DNA of 64,000 bases from Citrobacter freundii (GCF_011077955.1 NZ_JAALBX010000001.1:248001-312000), one strand, 5' to 3'; shown: positions 43,592-56,103, numbered from the stretch's first letter. Notes: generated by a model from the letters alone, not told the origin. Numbers and translations are program-made.

Positions 43592-45559
43592 TCAGGCCTC
43601 GTTTATCCAGATTCGCATCTCGCCCTCTCCACGGTTAGCCCAGCTAAACCAGGGAATGAACGTGAGCGGCTGTACTTCATCATGCACAGGCGACGTATCG
43701 TAATGGTACAACGCCTGCTGCTCGGGCCGGGAACTGCGCCTGCGCACCCCCGGCGCCTGAAGCAGAACCTTATGGGCAAAAATGCCCTTACCGTTAATCA
43801 ACTGGAATTCGCTGGCGCGCGGCAAAGACAGATTATGAAGCTCGGCGCCGTTGTCCGCCTGCTCGAGGCAATAAACCAGCGGCCCGCGTTGCACAGCGAC
43901 TTTCCCCGCCACGTGACGTAATAACGGATTGCCATACACGCGACGCACCGGCATTGGTAGTGTCAGGGTAAGACGATCGCCCTCCTCCCACAGACGCGAG
44001 GCATAGAAATAGCCTTTGTGCACCTCTCCGGGGCACGGCGCGCCGTTGAGCTGCACCTGCGGCGTGTCGCACCAGTCCGGCAGACGTAAGGCAAGGGTAT
44101 GCTGCACCGGCGTTGATGAAGTAATGGCAATATCCACGTGCTCATGCCATGGGTAATCACCGCTGATTTTCAAACCCAGCGAGGCGTCGCCCACCGGCAC
44201 CGTGACGTCGTTGCCGATATATAAATTGATGTAAAGCGCCTGCGGCTTCGGCGTATAAATATAATGCCCCAGCGACATCAGCACTCTGGCAATGTTTGGC
44301 GGGCAGCAGGCACAACCAAACCAGCGCTGGCGTACCGGCTTGATATGGTCATAAATGTGATTCCCCGACAGCGACGCAGGGTGCACTTCCAGCGGGTTAA
44401 CATAGAAAAAATGTTTGCCGTCGAGCGCCATACCGCCCAGCACCGTGTTATATAAGGCCCGCTCCATCACGTCGGCAAAGCGGCTGTCGTCCTCCATTTG
44501 CAGCATTCGACGGGCATACATCATAAGCCCAATCGAAGCGCAGCTTTCCGCATAAACCGTATCGTTGGGTAAATCATAATCCGACGTGAAAGCTTCTCCC
44601 TGGCTCTGTGCGCCAATGCCGCCGGTGATGTACATCTGGCGCTGCACCATGCTTTCCCACAGCCGCAGGCTGGTCTGACGCTTCTCTTCGTCATGATGCA
44701 ATCGCGCCAGATGGGCCACGCCCGCCATGAGATACACGAATCGTACGGCGTGACCGGTGGCCGTTTCCTGGAGCGCCAGCGGTTGATGGGCCTGGCTGTA
44801 CGCTTTATCCACCACCATCCAGGCCGGGCCATAACTATGCCAGTATGAGGTGCGCCCGCGTTTTTCGTATTCGATATCGTAGAAGTGCGGGGACTTGCCG
44901 CGCTCCTCGACGAAGTAATTGGCAAGCTGGAGATAGCGCGGATTATCCGTCACCTCAAATAAGCGCATCAGCGCCAGTTCCACTTCAGGGTGGCCGGGAT
45001 AGCCGTGAAGCTGATGCGCTTGTGGGCCAAAGACGTGGTCGATATGATCGGCAAACCGGCACACCACCTCCAGCAGGCGGCGTTTTCCGGTGGCCTGGTA
45101 AAAGGCTACGCCCGCTTCAATCATATGCCCGGCGCAGTAAAGCTCATGGCACTCCGCCAGATTCGTCCAGCGCTGCCCCGGCGCTTTCACCGTAAAATAG
45201 GTGTTGAGGTAGCCGTCTTCACACTGCGCCTCCTCGATAAGCGCGATGACCTCATCAGCGGTTTGCTCCAGTTGCGGGTCTGGTTTCTGGCACAAGGACC
45301 AGGCCACTGCTTCAAGCCACTTCGCCACATCGCTGTCCTGAAAGACCATCCCGTAAAACTCGCCTTGTTTACGCCCGGCGGCAATGGCGAAGTTTTCAAT
45401 CGCATGGCTGGGCTCGGCGTCGGAGATGCGGTCGTTAAGCGCATCCCACTGATACGGGATAACCACATCCCGTACCAGCCGCTGGTACTGCCCCAGAAAA
45501 CGGTCAGTCACGTTTAACTGGTGCAGGTCAACTTCCTGTAAATGATCAGGCTGATTCAT
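43592..45559 (-). CDS. GH127 beta-L-arabinofuranosidase family protein
   Basis: Glycoside hydrolase of family 127 (formerly DUF1680), 655 residues with no signal peptide, so cytoplasmic. The cysteine/zinc active site known from Bifidobacterium HypBA1 is present. E338 and C340 lie in VYAESCASIG. C418 and C419 lie in FGCACCPPN, the first matching the nucleophile cysteine. The (alpha/alpha)6 barrel fills most of the length, with beta-sandwich parts after about 440. It should release L-arabinofuranose, or a related sugar, from short oligosaccharides. It follows the symporter gene by 9 bp. Not at this place in E. coli. Confidence 0.9.
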   Translation of the reverse strand: MNQPDHLQEVDLHQLNVTDRFLGQYQRLVRDVVIPYQWDALNDRISDAEPSHAIENFAIAAGRKQGEFYGMVFQDSDVAKWLEAVAWSLCQKPDPQLEQTADEVIALIEEAQCEDGYLNTYFTVKAPGQRWTNLAECHELYCAGHMIEAGVAFYQATGKRRLLEVVCRFADHIDHVFGPQAHQLHGYPGHPEVELALMRLFEVTDNPRYLQLANYFVEERGKSPHFYDIEYEKRGRTSYWHSYGPAWMVVDKAYSQAHQPLALQETATGHAVRFVYLMAGVAHLARLHHDEEKRQTSLRLWESMVQRQMYITGGIGAQSQGEAFTSDYDLPNDTVYAESCASIGLMMYARRMLQMEDDSRFADVMERALYNTVLGGMALDGKHFFYVNPLEVHPASLSGNHIYDHIKPVRQRWFGCACCPPNIARVLMSLGHYIYTPKPQALYINLYIGNDVTVPVGDASLGLKISGDYPWHEHVDIAITSSTPVQHTLALRLPDWCDTPQVQLNGAPCPGEVHKGYFYASRLWEEGDRLTLTLPMPVRRVYGNPLLRHVAGKVAVQRGPLVYCLEQADNGAELHNLSLPRASEFQLINGKGIFAHKVLLQAPGVRRRSSRPEQQALYHYDTSPVHDEVQPLTFIPWFSWANRGEGEMRIWINEA

Positions 45560-45568
45560 AACGACTCC

Positions 45569-46975
45569 TCAGGCAGTGTGGACATGGCGCTGACGCAAAT
45601 CGCCTGAAATGCGCGCCATCATAGAATTATTTAAACGGCAGCGGCGGATAGCCAGTGCCAGCAACAGGTGAAAGGCGGCCGGTAAGAGCGTCTCCAGCGC
45701 GGTAATGCCAGACAGCGACGCCGCCGTTTGGTTTTCAAGCCCTGGCCGGTAAGCCACGACGATAAACACAAGGCTGATGATGCCCGCGCTGGCAGCCCAG
45801 GCGAGCTTAATGAAGAACAAATTGAAGGCGAAATTCATGCCCGATGAACGCACGCCGGTTTTCCATTCACCGTAATCATCCGCGAACGCCATGATGGAAA
45901 AATGCAGCGGTAAGGTGAAACCCAGGATCACGCCATTTCCTAAAATGACCACCAGCCACAAGGTCTGATACGCAGGGCCCGCCGGCAGCAGCCACATGGC
46001 GAGAGCCAGGACCGCCAGCACAAGGTTCGTGACGTAATAGAGCTTCACGGTATCCACCCGGCGCGACAGTGGATTTACTATCACCGCGCCGAGAATGGCC
46101 GCCAGCGTCACCATGGTGAAAAACAGCGACGCATAGGCGGCACTGCCGCGCAGCACGTAGGTGATGAAATACATATAGCCGCCGCCGCGTAAATTAAACA
46201 CGTTGATAAGCAGGAAAGACATCACCAGGCAAAGCAGCAGCTGATCGTTTTTACGTAATCCCGCAAGGTGCTCGCGCAGGGTAAATTTGCCCATTAACGC
46301 CAGCGGCACCCGCTCCCTCACCCAGAAAAAACAGCAAAGGAACATCACCACCGCTACCGCACAGAGAATACCAACGCCGCCCTGATACCCTTTCGCCGCG
46401 TTGCCCTGACCTATTTGTTCTACCAGCCACGGCAGGCCGACAGAGACGAGAAACCCCGCCACGCCACATAAAACAAACCGCCATGACTGGCAGGCCAACA
46501 CCTCATCATGGCGCGTGGTCATGGTGTTGATAAGCGCGCAATACGGCACATTGATGGCGGTATAACCCACGGAAAGCAAAAGATACGTGCTGAACGCCCA
46601 GAGCATTTTCATCGACATGCTGACGTCGGGTACGGTGAACGTCAGTACGCCAATGATGCCGAGCGGCACCGCCACCCAAAGCTGCCAGGGACGAAAACGC
46701 CCAAAACGGCTCTGGGTACGGTCAGCAATAATGCCCATCAGGGGATCGGATACCGCATCAAAAATACGTAGCGCAATAAATAATGTCCCTACCAGCGCCG
46801 GGGTTAAACCAAATACATCGGTATAAAAAAAGGTTAGAAAATTCATTATCAGGCAGGTAATTACCGTACCGCCTGCATCACCCAGGCCGTAGCCTATTTT
46901 CTCACGTACAGAAAGTCTGTCCTGCAACGTTTTCCGGGTAACGTCATTACCGGTTATTGAGGTAGAGGTCATCAT
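45569..46975 (-). CDS. GPH-family (MelB-type) sugar:cation symporter
   Basis: Major-facilitator transporter of the glycoside-pentoside-hexuronide family, 468 residues with about twelve hydrophobic helices. The family signature region [27 protein letters not shown] near 71-97 is clear. Together with the downstream GH127 enzyme it should import an L-arabinofuranosyl oligosaccharide for cytoplasmic cleavage. It is the first gene of a two-gene operon, divergent from the AraC-type regulator across 238 bp. Confidence 0.88.
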   Translation of the reverse strand: MMTSTSITGNDVTRKTLQDRLSVREKIGYGLGDAGGTVITCLIMNFLTFFYTDVFGLTPALVGTLFIALRIFDAVSDPLMGIIADRTQSRFGRFRPWQLWVAVPLGIIGVLTFTVPDVSMSMKMLWAFSTYLLLSVGYTAINVPYCALINTMTTRHDEVLACQSWRFVLCGVAGFLVSVGLPWLVEQIGQGNAAKGYQGGVGILCAVAVVMFLCCFFWVRERVPLALMGKFTLREHLAGLRKNDQLLLCLVMSFLLINVFNLRGGGYMYFITYVLRGSAAYASLFFTMVTLAAILGAVIVNPLSRRVDTVKLYYVTNLVLAVLALAMWLLPAGPAYQTLWLVVILGNGVILGFTLPLHFSIMAFADDYGEWKTGVRSSGMNFAFNLFFIKLAWAASAGIISLVFIVVAYRPGLENQTAASLSGITALETLLPAAFHLLLALAIRRCRLNNSMMARISGDLRQRHVHTA

Positions 46976-47120
46976 TAACGCCCCACATAATCAGAGTGAA
47001 AGTCGGAGTAACTTATTTTTGTATTTTGCAAATTACCCGAATAATTCTGCACGCAATCCCTATATCAACAAGGCGACAGAAAAGTATAAAAAGATGACGA
47101 TTCCGACCTGAAAGAAAAAG

Positions 47121-47136
47121 TGTGAACAAGATCGAA
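47121..47136. promoter_or_regulatory. Candidate CRP site between symporter and AraC regulator
   Basis: TGTGAACAAGATCGAA matches the TGTGA-N6-TCACA pattern at 8 of 10 conserved positions. It lies between divergent promoters of a sugar-uptake locus, where catabolite control is expected. Confidence 0.35.
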
Positions 47137-47213
47137 TAACCGCTTACTCGCTGCTCATGGGGCGCCATCGTTCTCTACACTCATCATCACTCCCATCGCA
47201 TGAGGGTTATTAA

Positions 47214-48038
47214 GTGTTTGATATTAGTTTATATTTACCTGTGCACGTGCAAAACGGCGGGTTATTTATCTCCCGCGGACTAGGGCGTCACCCGCAACGG
47301 GTGTTGAATTCCTGGGAGCTCATTTTTGTTGAAACAGGGACACTTACGCTCAAAGAAGAGGACACGGTTTTCTCGGTAAATGCCGGGGAAAGCCTGCTGT
47401 TGTGGCCGCATCGTAAACATGTCGGCGTCGGTAATTTCCCGCAGGATTTAAAGTTTTACTGGCTTCATTTTGAATTACGACATTTACCTGACCAGGCCGC
47501 CGATGATTCTCTTTCATTGCTTTCATTTCCACAGCATGGAAAAGTACGCGACCCGCAATACGTTATTTCTTTATTCCGGCAATTTTTAAATGAGCAGGAA
47601 GCAATTACCCACAGCATCGCGCTGGAATTAATATTGCTGCTGATTATGCAACAATTGTCAGTGGCGGTGAGCGACGCCACGCCTGCGGATAACAGCGGTA
47701 TTGCGCTTGCGTATAAAGCGCGGCAGCTTATTCGCACGCAATACCATTTAAAAATCTCCACTTCTACGCTTGCCCGCCAACTGCATTGCAATGCGGATTA
47801 TCTGGGGCGCGTCTACCGCCGCGCGTTCCACCAGACCATCACCGACGCGATCCACCGCCAGCGTGTACTACAAGCTGAGAAAATGCTGCTTACCGATGCC
47901 TGTTCGTTAAGCGAAATCGCGCAGCGCTGCGGTTTTCAGGACGTAGGCTACTTGCGCAAGATCTTTCGCAACGCGGTAGGACTGACGCCTGCGGCATGGA
48001 AGAAACGCTACTGCAAAGAACATATTAATTCTGATTAA
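47214..48038 (+). CDS. AraC-family transcriptional regulator of the GH127 locus
   Basis: 274 residues. It starts with GTG at 47214, with GAGGG at a suitable distance. The N-terminal cupin-type sensor (about 1-150, with GESLLLWPHRKHVG) resembles the AraC arabinose-binding half. The C-terminal half has two helix-turn-helix units: ISTSTLARQLHCNADYLGRVYRRAF, then SLSEIAQRCGFQDVGYLRKIFRNAVGLTPAAWKKRY. It is divergent from the symporter-GH127 operon and is the obvious candidate for its sugar-responsive activator. Confidence 0.88.
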   Translation: MFDISLYLPVHVQNGGLFISRGLGRHPQRVLNSWELIFVETGTLTLKEEDTVFSVNAGESLLLWPHRKHVGVGNFPQDLKFYWLHFELRHLPDQAADDSLSLLSFPQHGKVRDPQYVISLFRQFLNEQEAITHSIALELILLLIMQQLSVAVSDATPADNSGIALAYKARQLIRTQYHLKISTSTLARQLHCNADYLGRVYRRAFHQTITDAIHRQRVLQAEKMLLTDACSLSEIAQRCGFQDVGYLRKIFRNAVGLTPAAWKKRYCKEHINSD

Positions 48039-48294
48039 ACACCGTCGCGATTAAAGGCCTCTAGTGTGGCGGCAGGGGTTTGCAACTGCCCTGACGTTGG
48101 AATTGTTGTTAATGTCACAATAATGTTATTTAAAAGTTAAAAAAGTGGAGCGGCGCAGAAAAAACAGCACTATCCCCTTCCTCTTGCGTGGCAAATCCCT
48201 ATACTCAACCATGCAAACATCTGTTACATCCGGTCACATAGTTTTTAAAAATAATGACGCGGGATGGAACCACATCACATCTGAAGGAATATCT

Positions 48295-49539
48295 ATGAGC
48301 ACGCAATCTCAACCAGGATTGTTGCGCCGCCTTGCGGGCGGCAGTCTGGTTAAACAAATCCTTGTCGGCCTGGTTCTTGGCATTCTGCTGGCGCTGGTCT
48401 CAAAAGATGCCGCCCTGGCGGCTGGTCTGCTGGGTACGCTGTTTGTTGGCGCCTTAAAAGCCGTCGCGCCAGTATTGGTGCTGATGCTGGTTATGGCGTC
48501 TATTGCTAACCATAAGCACGGCCAGAAAACCAATATTCGTCCTATCCTGTTTCTCTATCTGATTGGCACCTTCACGGCGGCCCTGACGGCGGTGCTTTTC
48601 AGCTTCGCGTTCCCGTCTGTGCTGCACCTCACGACCGGCGCCACAGAAATCACACCGCCGTCGGGCATTGTGGAAGTGATGCGCGGCCTGCTGATGAGCA
48701 TGGTTTCAAACCCGGTTGCCGCGGTGCTTAACGCCAACTACATCGGTATTCTGGTATGGGCCGTAGGTCTTGGCTTCGCGCTGCGTCATGGCAATGAAAC
48801 CACTAAAAATCTGCTTAACGATGTTTCAGACGCCGTTACCTTTATGGTAACGCTGGTGATTCGTTTTGCGCCGATTGGTATTTTCGGTCTCGTTGCCTCA
48901 ACGCTTGCCGAAACCGGTTTTGCCACCCTGTGGGGCTACGCGCATCTGCTGGCGGTGCTGCTGGGCTGTATGTTCCTGGTGGCGCTGGTTGTTAACCCGC
49001 TTATCGTCTGGTTCAAAATCCGTCGCAACCCCTACCCGCTGGTGCTGGCTTGCCTGCGTGAAAGCGGCGTCACCGCCTTCTTCACCCGCAGCTCTGCTGC
49101 CAACATTCCGGTGAACATGGCGATGTGCGAGAAAATGAATCTGGATCGCGATACCTATTCAGTCTCAATCCCACTGGGTGCCACCATCAACATGGCGGGC
49201 GCAGCGATTACGATTACTGTACTGACCCTTGCAGCGGTGCATACGCTCGGTATTGCAATGGATATCCCGACTGCGCTGCTGCTGAGCGTCGTCGCATCGC
49301 TGTGCGCCTGTGGCGCGTCCGGTGTGGCGGGCGGTTCACTGCTGCTTATCCCGCTGGCCTGTAATATGTTCGGTATCCCGAACGAAGTCGCCATGCAGGT
49401 GGTTGCGGTCGGCTTTATCATCGGCGTATTGCAGGACTCCTGCGAAACCGCGCTGAACTCCTCAACGGATGTTCTCTTCACCGCCGCAGCCTGCCAGGCT
49501 GAAGATCAGCGTTTAGCCACGAACGCCCTGCGCAATTAA
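48295..49539 (+). CDS. sstT: Serine/threonine:Na+ symporter SstT
   Basis: Sodium-coupled importer of serine and threonine (DAACS family). The ATG at 48295 ([16 protein letters not shown]), with GAAGGAA upstream, gives 414 residues, the E. coli length. A frame from 48145 adds 50 residues that are not family sequence. Eight or more hydrophobic helices and the re-entrant loop motif ([12 protein letters not shown] near 262-273, [13 protein letters not shown] near 294-306) are present. In E. coli it directly follows alx; here the GH127 cassette lies between. Confidence 0.96.
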   Translation: MSTQSQPGLLRRLAGGSLVKQILVGLVLGILLALVSKDAALAAGLLGTLFVGALKAVAPVLVLMLVMASIANHKHGQKTNIRPILFLYLIGTFTAALTAVLFSFAFPSVLHLTTGATEITPPSGIVEVMRGLLMSMVSNPVAAVLNANYIGILVWAVGLGFALRHGNETTKNLLNDVSDAVTFMVTLVIRFAPIGIFGLVASTLAETGFATLWGYAHLLAVLLGCMFLVALVVNPLIVWFKIRRNPYPLVLACLRESGVTAFFTRSSAANIPVNMAMCEKMNLDRDTYSVSIPLGATINMAGAAITITVLTLAAVHTLGIAMDIPTALLLSVVASLCACGASGVAGGSLLLIPLACNMFGIPNEVAMQVVAVGFIIGVLQDSCETALNSSTDVLFTAAACQAEDQRLATNALRN

Positions 49540-49545
49540 TCACTT

Positions 49546-49573
49546 AAGGCGGGCCCTGCGCCCGCCTTTTTTA
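49546..49573. terminator. Bidirectional terminator, sstT/ygjV
   Basis: GGCGGGC (49548-49554) / GCCCGCC (49560-49566), loop CCTGC, with AA before and TTTTTT after. It ends sstT and overlaps the last bases of the convergent ygjV. Confidence 0.9.
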
Positions 49574-50113
49574 TTCCTTCGCCTGTGTTTCTTTTTCAAT
49601 CTTAAACGGATCGATACCGCGCTTTTGCATCCGCCAGAAGCGAATGATGTTCAGCCCGTTCATCACCAAAAAACTCCCTTCAATAAGCGAGCCGCCAATC
49701 GAACCCAGCCAGATATTGTGGCAGGTCCAGCAGGCCGTGGAGCACCACATCACGCAACGCACGGTTAACCCTTTGCAGCGAAACAGCGCCCAGGTACTGG
49801 CGACAGTGCCGATAATCGGCAGCAGTTCCATCGGGTGATGCAGTTTTGCGAGCCCCAGAAACAGCGTTAACGCGATAAATATCGACATGACCCACAGGCT
49901 GCGGGTGCGTAAAGAAATGACGGTGCGAAAGGCGTTTAATACCGCGCTCATGCCGGCGGGTGCCGCGCCCATCAAAAAGAAATGACAGCCGATAATAAAG
50001 CTGTAGAGCGACAGCTGGAGTTTGAAACGTTTTTCGTCGCGGTTGATAAAAGTCGTGATACCGATAGCGAACGCCAGGACACCAACGGCCTGCGCGATCC
50101 AGTATGCGGTCAT
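49571..50113 (-). CDS. ygjV: Inner-membrane protein YgjV
   Basis: Membrane protein of the YgjV family, 180 residues (E. coli 183), with five or six hydrophobic helices (for example AQAVGVLAFAIGITTFI, FIALTLFLGLAKL). A cysteine-rich stretch FRCKGLTVRCVMWCSTACWTCHN near 111-133 is notable. The role is unknown. It lies 67 bp after uxaA on the same strand but is not part of the hexuronate pathway. Confidence 0.9.
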   Translation of the reverse strand: MTAYWIAQAVGVLAFAIGITTFINRDEKRFKLQLSLYSFIIGCHFFLMGAAPAGMSAVLNAFRTVISLRTRSLWVMSIFIALTLFLGLAKLHHPMELLPIIGTVASTWALFRCKGLTVRCVMWCSTACWTCHNIWLGSIGGSLIEGSFLVMNGLNIIRFWRMQKRGIDPFKIEKETQAKE

Positions 50114-50180
50114 AGTCAGTCCTCAAAAAAAACGGCGCTCGTTACGGAGCGCCGGGGAAATGAACTCAGGAGTCCAGCAA

Positions 50181-51668
50181 TTATAATGTTACGCCACTCT
50201 TAAAGATGGCTAGTTCACGGAAATCATTTCGCTCATTACAAGTTTGCTTACCGTTAGCAAATTCCACAATGGTATCAATAAATTGATTGAGCAGTTGCGG
50301 CATGGTGTGACCATGCAGCAGCTGGCCGGCATCAAAGTCAATCCAGTGCGGTTTTTTCTTCGCCAGTTCGCTGTTGGTGGCGATTTTAACGGTCGGCACA
50401 AAACCGCCGTATGGGGTGCCGCGCCCGGTGCTGAACAGCACCATATGGCAGCCCGCACCCGCCAGCGCGCTGGTGGCGACGGCATCGTTGCCCGGCGCGC
50501 TCAGCAGATTCAGGCCATGGTGGGTAAGACGTTCGCCGTAACGCAGCACGTCCACCACCTGGCTTTCACCGGCTTTTTGGGTACAGCCCAGCGATTTTTC
50601 TTCAAGCGTGGTGATCCCACCCGCTTTGTTGCCCGGCGATGGGTTTTCATAAATCGGCTGATTATGTGCAATAAAGTACTGTTTGAAGTCGTTCACCATG
50701 GTGACGGTTTTTTCAAACGTCGCTTCATCGCGGCAGTGACTCATCAGCAATTGCTCGGCCCCAAACATTTCCGGGACTTCGGTCAATACTGTGGTGCCGC
50801 CGTTCGCTATCAGATAGTCAGAGAAACGGCCCAGCATCGGGTTAGCGGTAATGCCAGACAGGCCATCAGAGCCGCCGCATTCCAGACCAAATTTCAGTTC
50901 GCTCAATTTACCCGGCTCGCGTTTATCGTGACGCATCGCTTCATACAGCGTATGAAGATGCTCGATCCCCGCTTCCACTTCGTCATCCTGGTGCTGGCAA
51001 ATCATAAAATGCACGCGCTCAGGATCGAAATCCCCCAGCGTTTCACGGAAGGCGTCGACCTGGTTATTTTCACAACCTAAACCAATCACCAGCACCGCGC
51101 CCGCGTTAGGGTGACGCACCATGTTCTGCAACATGGTGCGGGTATTGACGTGGTCATCCCCGAGCTGCGAGCAGCCGTAGGTATGGCTGAATAAGAATAC
51201 GCCGTCTGTGCCTTCAGCATCGTTCGTTTCCTTCAGGAAACGGCTTTGGATCTGACGCGCAATGCCATTCACGCAGCCCACGGTCGGCAGGATCCACAAC
51301 TCATTGCGGACCCCCACCTCACCGTTGGCGCGACGGTAGATATTGATGTCACGATCGGCTGCCTGTGCCTCAAGCGCCTGTAATTCCGGTTGATAGCGAT
51401 AGGAATCCAGATCGCTCAGATTGGTGCGCACGTTATGGGAATGGATGTGCTCGCCTGGCGCAATATCGCTCAGAGCATGGCCAATCGGCAGTCCATACTT
51501 AATAACGTTCTCACCTTTCGCAATCGGGCTAATAGCGAACTTATGTCCACGCACCACGGGCTGCGGGAGCGTCAGCGAGATCCCGTCAAGCGTGACGACG
51601 GCATTTTCTGCCAGATCGGCCAACGCTACGGCGACGTTATCTTGCGAATGGATCCTGATGTATTGCAT
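50181..51668 (-). CDS. uxaA: Altronate dehydratase
   Basis: Converts D-altronate to 2-keto-3-deoxygluconate in galacturonate breakdown. Its 495 residues equal the E. coli length. An N-terminal SAF-type domain (about 1-95) is followed by the UxaA catalytic domain with conserved FSHTYGCSQLGDDH near 154-167, GLGCENNQVD near 191-200 and FGLECGGSDGLSG near 251-263. These hold the cysteines likely to bind iron. It is the second gene of the uxaC-uxaA operon, 32 bp after uxaC. Confidence 0.97.
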   Translation of the reverse strand: MQYIRIHSQDNVAVALADLAENAVVTLDGISLTLPQPVVRGHKFAISPIAKGENVIKYGLPIGHALSDIAPGEHIHSHNVRTNLSDLDSYRYQPELQALEAQAADRDINIYRRANGEVGVRNELWILPTVGCVNGIARQIQSRFLKETNDAEGTDGVFLFSHTYGCSQLGDDHVNTRTMLQNMVRHPNAGAVLVIGLGCENNQVDAFRETLGDFDPERVHFMICQHQDDEVEAGIEHLHTLYEAMRHDKREPGKLSELKFGLECGGSDGLSGITANPMLGRFSDYLIANGGTTVLTEVPEMFGAEQLLMSHCRDEATFEKTVTMVNDFKQYFIAHNQPIYENPSPGNKAGGITTLEEKSLGCTQKAGESQVVDVLRYGERLTHHGLNLLSAPGNDAVATSALAGAGCHMVLFSTGRGTPYGGFVPTVKIATNSELAKKKPHWIDFDAGQLLHGHTMPQLLNQFIDTIVEFANGKQTCNERNDFRELAIFKSGVTL

Positions 51669-51700
51669 ATCAACCTCAAACGGCCTGATGTATTCAGTAA

Positions 51701-53573
<1,873 letters not shown>

Positions 53574-54875
53574 ATGCGTAAAATCAAAGGGCTACGTTGG
53601 TACATGATCGCCCTGGTCACCTTAGGCACCATACTGGGTTACCTGACTCGTAACACCGTGGCGGCGGCTGCGCCGACGCTGATGCAAGAGTTACATATTT
53701 CCACCCAGCAGTACTCTTATATTATCGCTGCGTATTCAGCAGCTTATACCCTCATGCAACCAGTGGCGGGTTACATCCTTGACATCTTAGGCACCAAAGT
53801 CGGCTACGCGATGTTTGCGGTGCTTTGGGCAATTTTCTGCGGCGCGACAGCGTTGGCAGGAAGCTGGGGTGGTCTGGCACTGGCTCGCGGCGCAGTAGGC
53901 GCAGCAGAAGCCGCCATGATCCCGGCAGGCCTGAAAGCGACGTCTGAGTGGTTCCCTGCGAAAGAGCGTTCTATCGCGGTTGGCTACTTTAACGTGGGTT
54001 CTTCTATTGGTGCGATGATTGCGCCGCCGTTAGTGGTGTGGGCAATCGTAATGCACAGCTGGCAGATGGCGTTCATCATCTCCGGTGTTCTGAGCTTCGC
54101 ATGGGCGATGGCATGGTTGATTTTCTACAAACACCCACGCGATCAGAAAAAATTATCCGAAGAAGAACGCGAATACATCATTGGCGGTCAAGAAGCACAG
54201 CACCAGAAAAACAACGCCAAGAAAATGACCCCGTGGCAGATCATTCGTAACCGTCAGTTCTGGGGTATCGCGCTGCCGCGTTTCCTGGCAGAACCAGCCT
54301 GGGGTACGTTTAACGCCTGGATCCCGCTGTTCATGTTTAAAGTCTATGGCTTTAACCTGAAAGAAATCGCGATGTTCGCCTGGATGCCGATGCTGTTCGC
54401 CGACCTTGGTTGCATCGTGGGTGGTTACCTGCCGCCGCTGTTCCAGCGCTGGTTTGGCGTGAACCTTATCGTCTCCCGTAAAATGGTAGTCACCATGGGT
54501 GCGGTGCTGATGATTGGCCCAGGTATGATTGGCCTGTTCACCAGCCCTTATATCGCAATCGCCCTGCTGTGCGTAGGCGGCTTCGCTCACCAGTCTCTGT
54601 CTGGCGCGCTGATTACCCTGTCTTCCGACGTATTTGGTCGTAACGAAGTGGCAACCGCAAACGGTCTGACCGGTATGGCGGCCTGGACTGCGAGCACTAT
54701 GTTTGCACTGGTTGTAGGCGCACTGGCCGACACCCTTGGTTTCAGCCCGCTGTTCGCGGTACTGGCTGTGTTCGACTTGTTAGGCGCGGTGGCTATCTGG
54801 ACGCTACTCCAGAATAAACCGATGGCGGAGTTGCAAAAGCAAAGGCCTGACCCTAAACCGGCCACGCAAAGCTAG
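53574..54875 (+). CDS. exuT: Hexuronate transporter ExuT
   Basis: Major-facilitator proton symporter for galacturonate and glucuronate (anion:cation symporter family). It has 433 residues and twelve predicted helices. The N-terminal RKIKGLRWYMIALVTLGTILGYLTRN and the loop GWFPAK-like motif (SEWFPAKERSIAVGYFNVGSSIG near 122-144) are characteristic. The ATG at 53574 follows AATGAGG. A strong terminator follows the stop codon. Confidence 0.96.
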   Translation: MRKIKGLRWYMIALVTLGTILGYLTRNTVAAAAPTLMQELHISTQQYSYIIAAYSAAYTLMQPVAGYILDILGTKVGYAMFAVLWAIFCGATALAGSWGGLALARGAVGAAEAAMIPAGLKATSEWFPAKERSIAVGYFNVGSSIGAMIAPPLVVWAIVMHSWQMAFIISGVLSFAWAMAWLIFYKHPRDQKKLSEEEREYIIGGQEAQHQKNNAKKMTPWQIIRNRQFWGIALPRFLAEPAWGTFNAWIPLFMFKVYGFNLKEIAMFAWMPMLFADLGCIVGGYLPPLFQRWFGVNLIVSRKMVVTMGAVLMIGPGMIGLFTSPYIAIALLCVGGFAHQSLSGALITLSSDVFGRNEVATANGLTGMAAWTASTMFALVVGALADTLGFSPLFAVLAVFDLLGAVAIWTLLQNKPMAELQKQRPDPKPATQS

Positions 54876-54901
54876 CGCACGATCGCAACGTTGACCTAAT
54901 A

Positions 54902-54924
54902 GCCGCCCCCTGGGCGGCTTTTTT
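54902..54924 (+). terminator. Terminator after exuT
   Basis: 7-bp stem GCCGCCC (54902-54908) / GGGCGGC (54912-54918), followed by six T residues (54919-54924). A textbook intrinsic terminator between exuT and exuR. Confidence 0.93.
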
Positions 54925-55002
54925 GATCCCGCACGTGGAGCGTTTCCCGTAAAAGTGGTATAACAAATCAATGTTGTCTCGCAGTTTATTCCGGAGTTGC
55001 AT

Positions 55003-55782
55003 ATGGAAATCACAGAATCTCGCCGTCTTTATCAGCAGCTCGCGGCTGAGCTGAAAAGCCGTATCGAGCAAGGCGTTTATCTGGTGGGTGATAAGTTACC
55101 TGCCGAGCGTTTTATTGCTGATGAAAAAAACGTAAGCCGCACTGTGGTTCGTGAAGCCATTATCATGCTCGAAGTTGAAGGCTACGTGGAAGTGCGCAAA
55201 GGGTCGGGCATTCACGTAATTTCTAATCAGGCCAAATACCATACATTGCCGGATGAACAACAGTTTGAATTCGCCAATTACGGTCCGTTTGAACTGTTAC
55301 AGGCGCGCCAGCTTATCGAAAGTAATATTGCTGAATTCGCCGCCACCCAGGTAACCAAACAAGACATCATGAAACTGATGGAAATCCAGGACAAAGCGCG
55401 CAATGAAAAATGCTTTCGCGATTCCGAATGGGATTTGCAGTTTCACGTTCAGGTAGCGCTTGCCACGCAAAACAGCGCCCTTGCAGCGATTGTCGAAAAA
55501 ATGTGGACTCAGCGCGTTTATAACCCGTACTGGAAAAAGCTCCATGAGCATATTGATTCCCGCACGGTAGATAATTGGTGCGACGACCATGACAAAATCT
55601 TAAAAGCGCTGATCCGAAAAGACTCTCACGCGGCAAAACTCGCTATGTGGCAGCACCTGGAAAACACCAAACAGATGCTGTTTAACGAAACCAGCGACGA
55701 TTTTGAATTTAACGCCGATCGTTACTTATTCGCTGAAAATCCCGTTGTTCACCTGGATACTGCCGCAACTGGCGTAAAATAA
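55003..55782 (+). CDS. exuR: Hexuronate-responsive repressor ExuR
   Basis: GntR/FadR-type repressor of exuT, uxaCA and related hexuronate genes, released by hexuronate intermediates. The ATG at 55003 ([17 protein letters not shown]), with GGAG upstream, gives 259 residues (E. coli 258). The winged helix-turn-helix spans about 8-75 ([41 protein letters not shown]). The FCD ligand domain follows, with metal-binding histidine and aspartate positions in [10 protein letters not shown] and ENTKQMLF. Confidence 0.96.
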   Translation: MEITESRRLYQQLAAELKSRIEQGVYLVGDKLPAERFIADEKNVSRTVVREAIIMLEVEGYVEVRKGSGIHVISNQAKYHTLPDEQQFEFANYGPFELLQARQLIESNIAEFAATQVTKQDIMKLMEIQDKARNEKCFRDSEWDLQFHVQVALATQNSALAAIVEKMWTQRVYNPYWKKLHEHIDSRTVDNWCDDHDKILKALIRKDSHAAKLAMWQHLENTKQMLFNETSDDFEFNADRYLFAENPVVHLDTAATGVK

Positions 55783-56103
55783 GCAGTTTTCCCCTCGCGA
55801 GGGTAAGCAAACCATGTATAGTGTCAGCGTTTGTAAATACCCTCGCCAGCTTCCTCCCCGGTAAGCAAAATCAAATTCTGACAGGGCGCATTTTTTCTGA
55901 CGTACTACGCTGCGCTTTGTTACAATTAGACGCAATTCTTGGCTACAGTGTTAGTACCCACTCACTTTGCCAACCTGACAAGGAACAGTGCAGGTGCGAT
56001 GTTATGCCTAGCCGATGTGGTCGCTCAATAATCAATCAAAATGCCCACAGCGCTGTTTCCTCTATGTAATCTTTGGCTTAAACCGATGTGCCAGGAAAAA
56101 TGA
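55783..56103. other. exuR-yqjA intergenic region
   Basis: 321 bp. Near the left end a perfect palindrome CCCTCGCGAGGG (55792-55803) may help end exuR transcription. The rest should hold the yqjA-mzrA promoter. GTAAGCAAA repeats at 55804 and 55862 are weak CpxR-like candidates. The small open frame on the plus strand here has no coding signature. Confidence 0.4.

Noticed and set aside
48145-48294. N-terminal extension of sstT by 50 residues
   Set aside because: The added residues are not found in the family, and a good ribosome site and the exact family length support the ATG at 48295.
55821-56069. Open frame of 82 codons on the plus strand before yqjA
   Set aside because: No coding signature or family resemblance; ends before the yqjA start in what should be promoter DNA.
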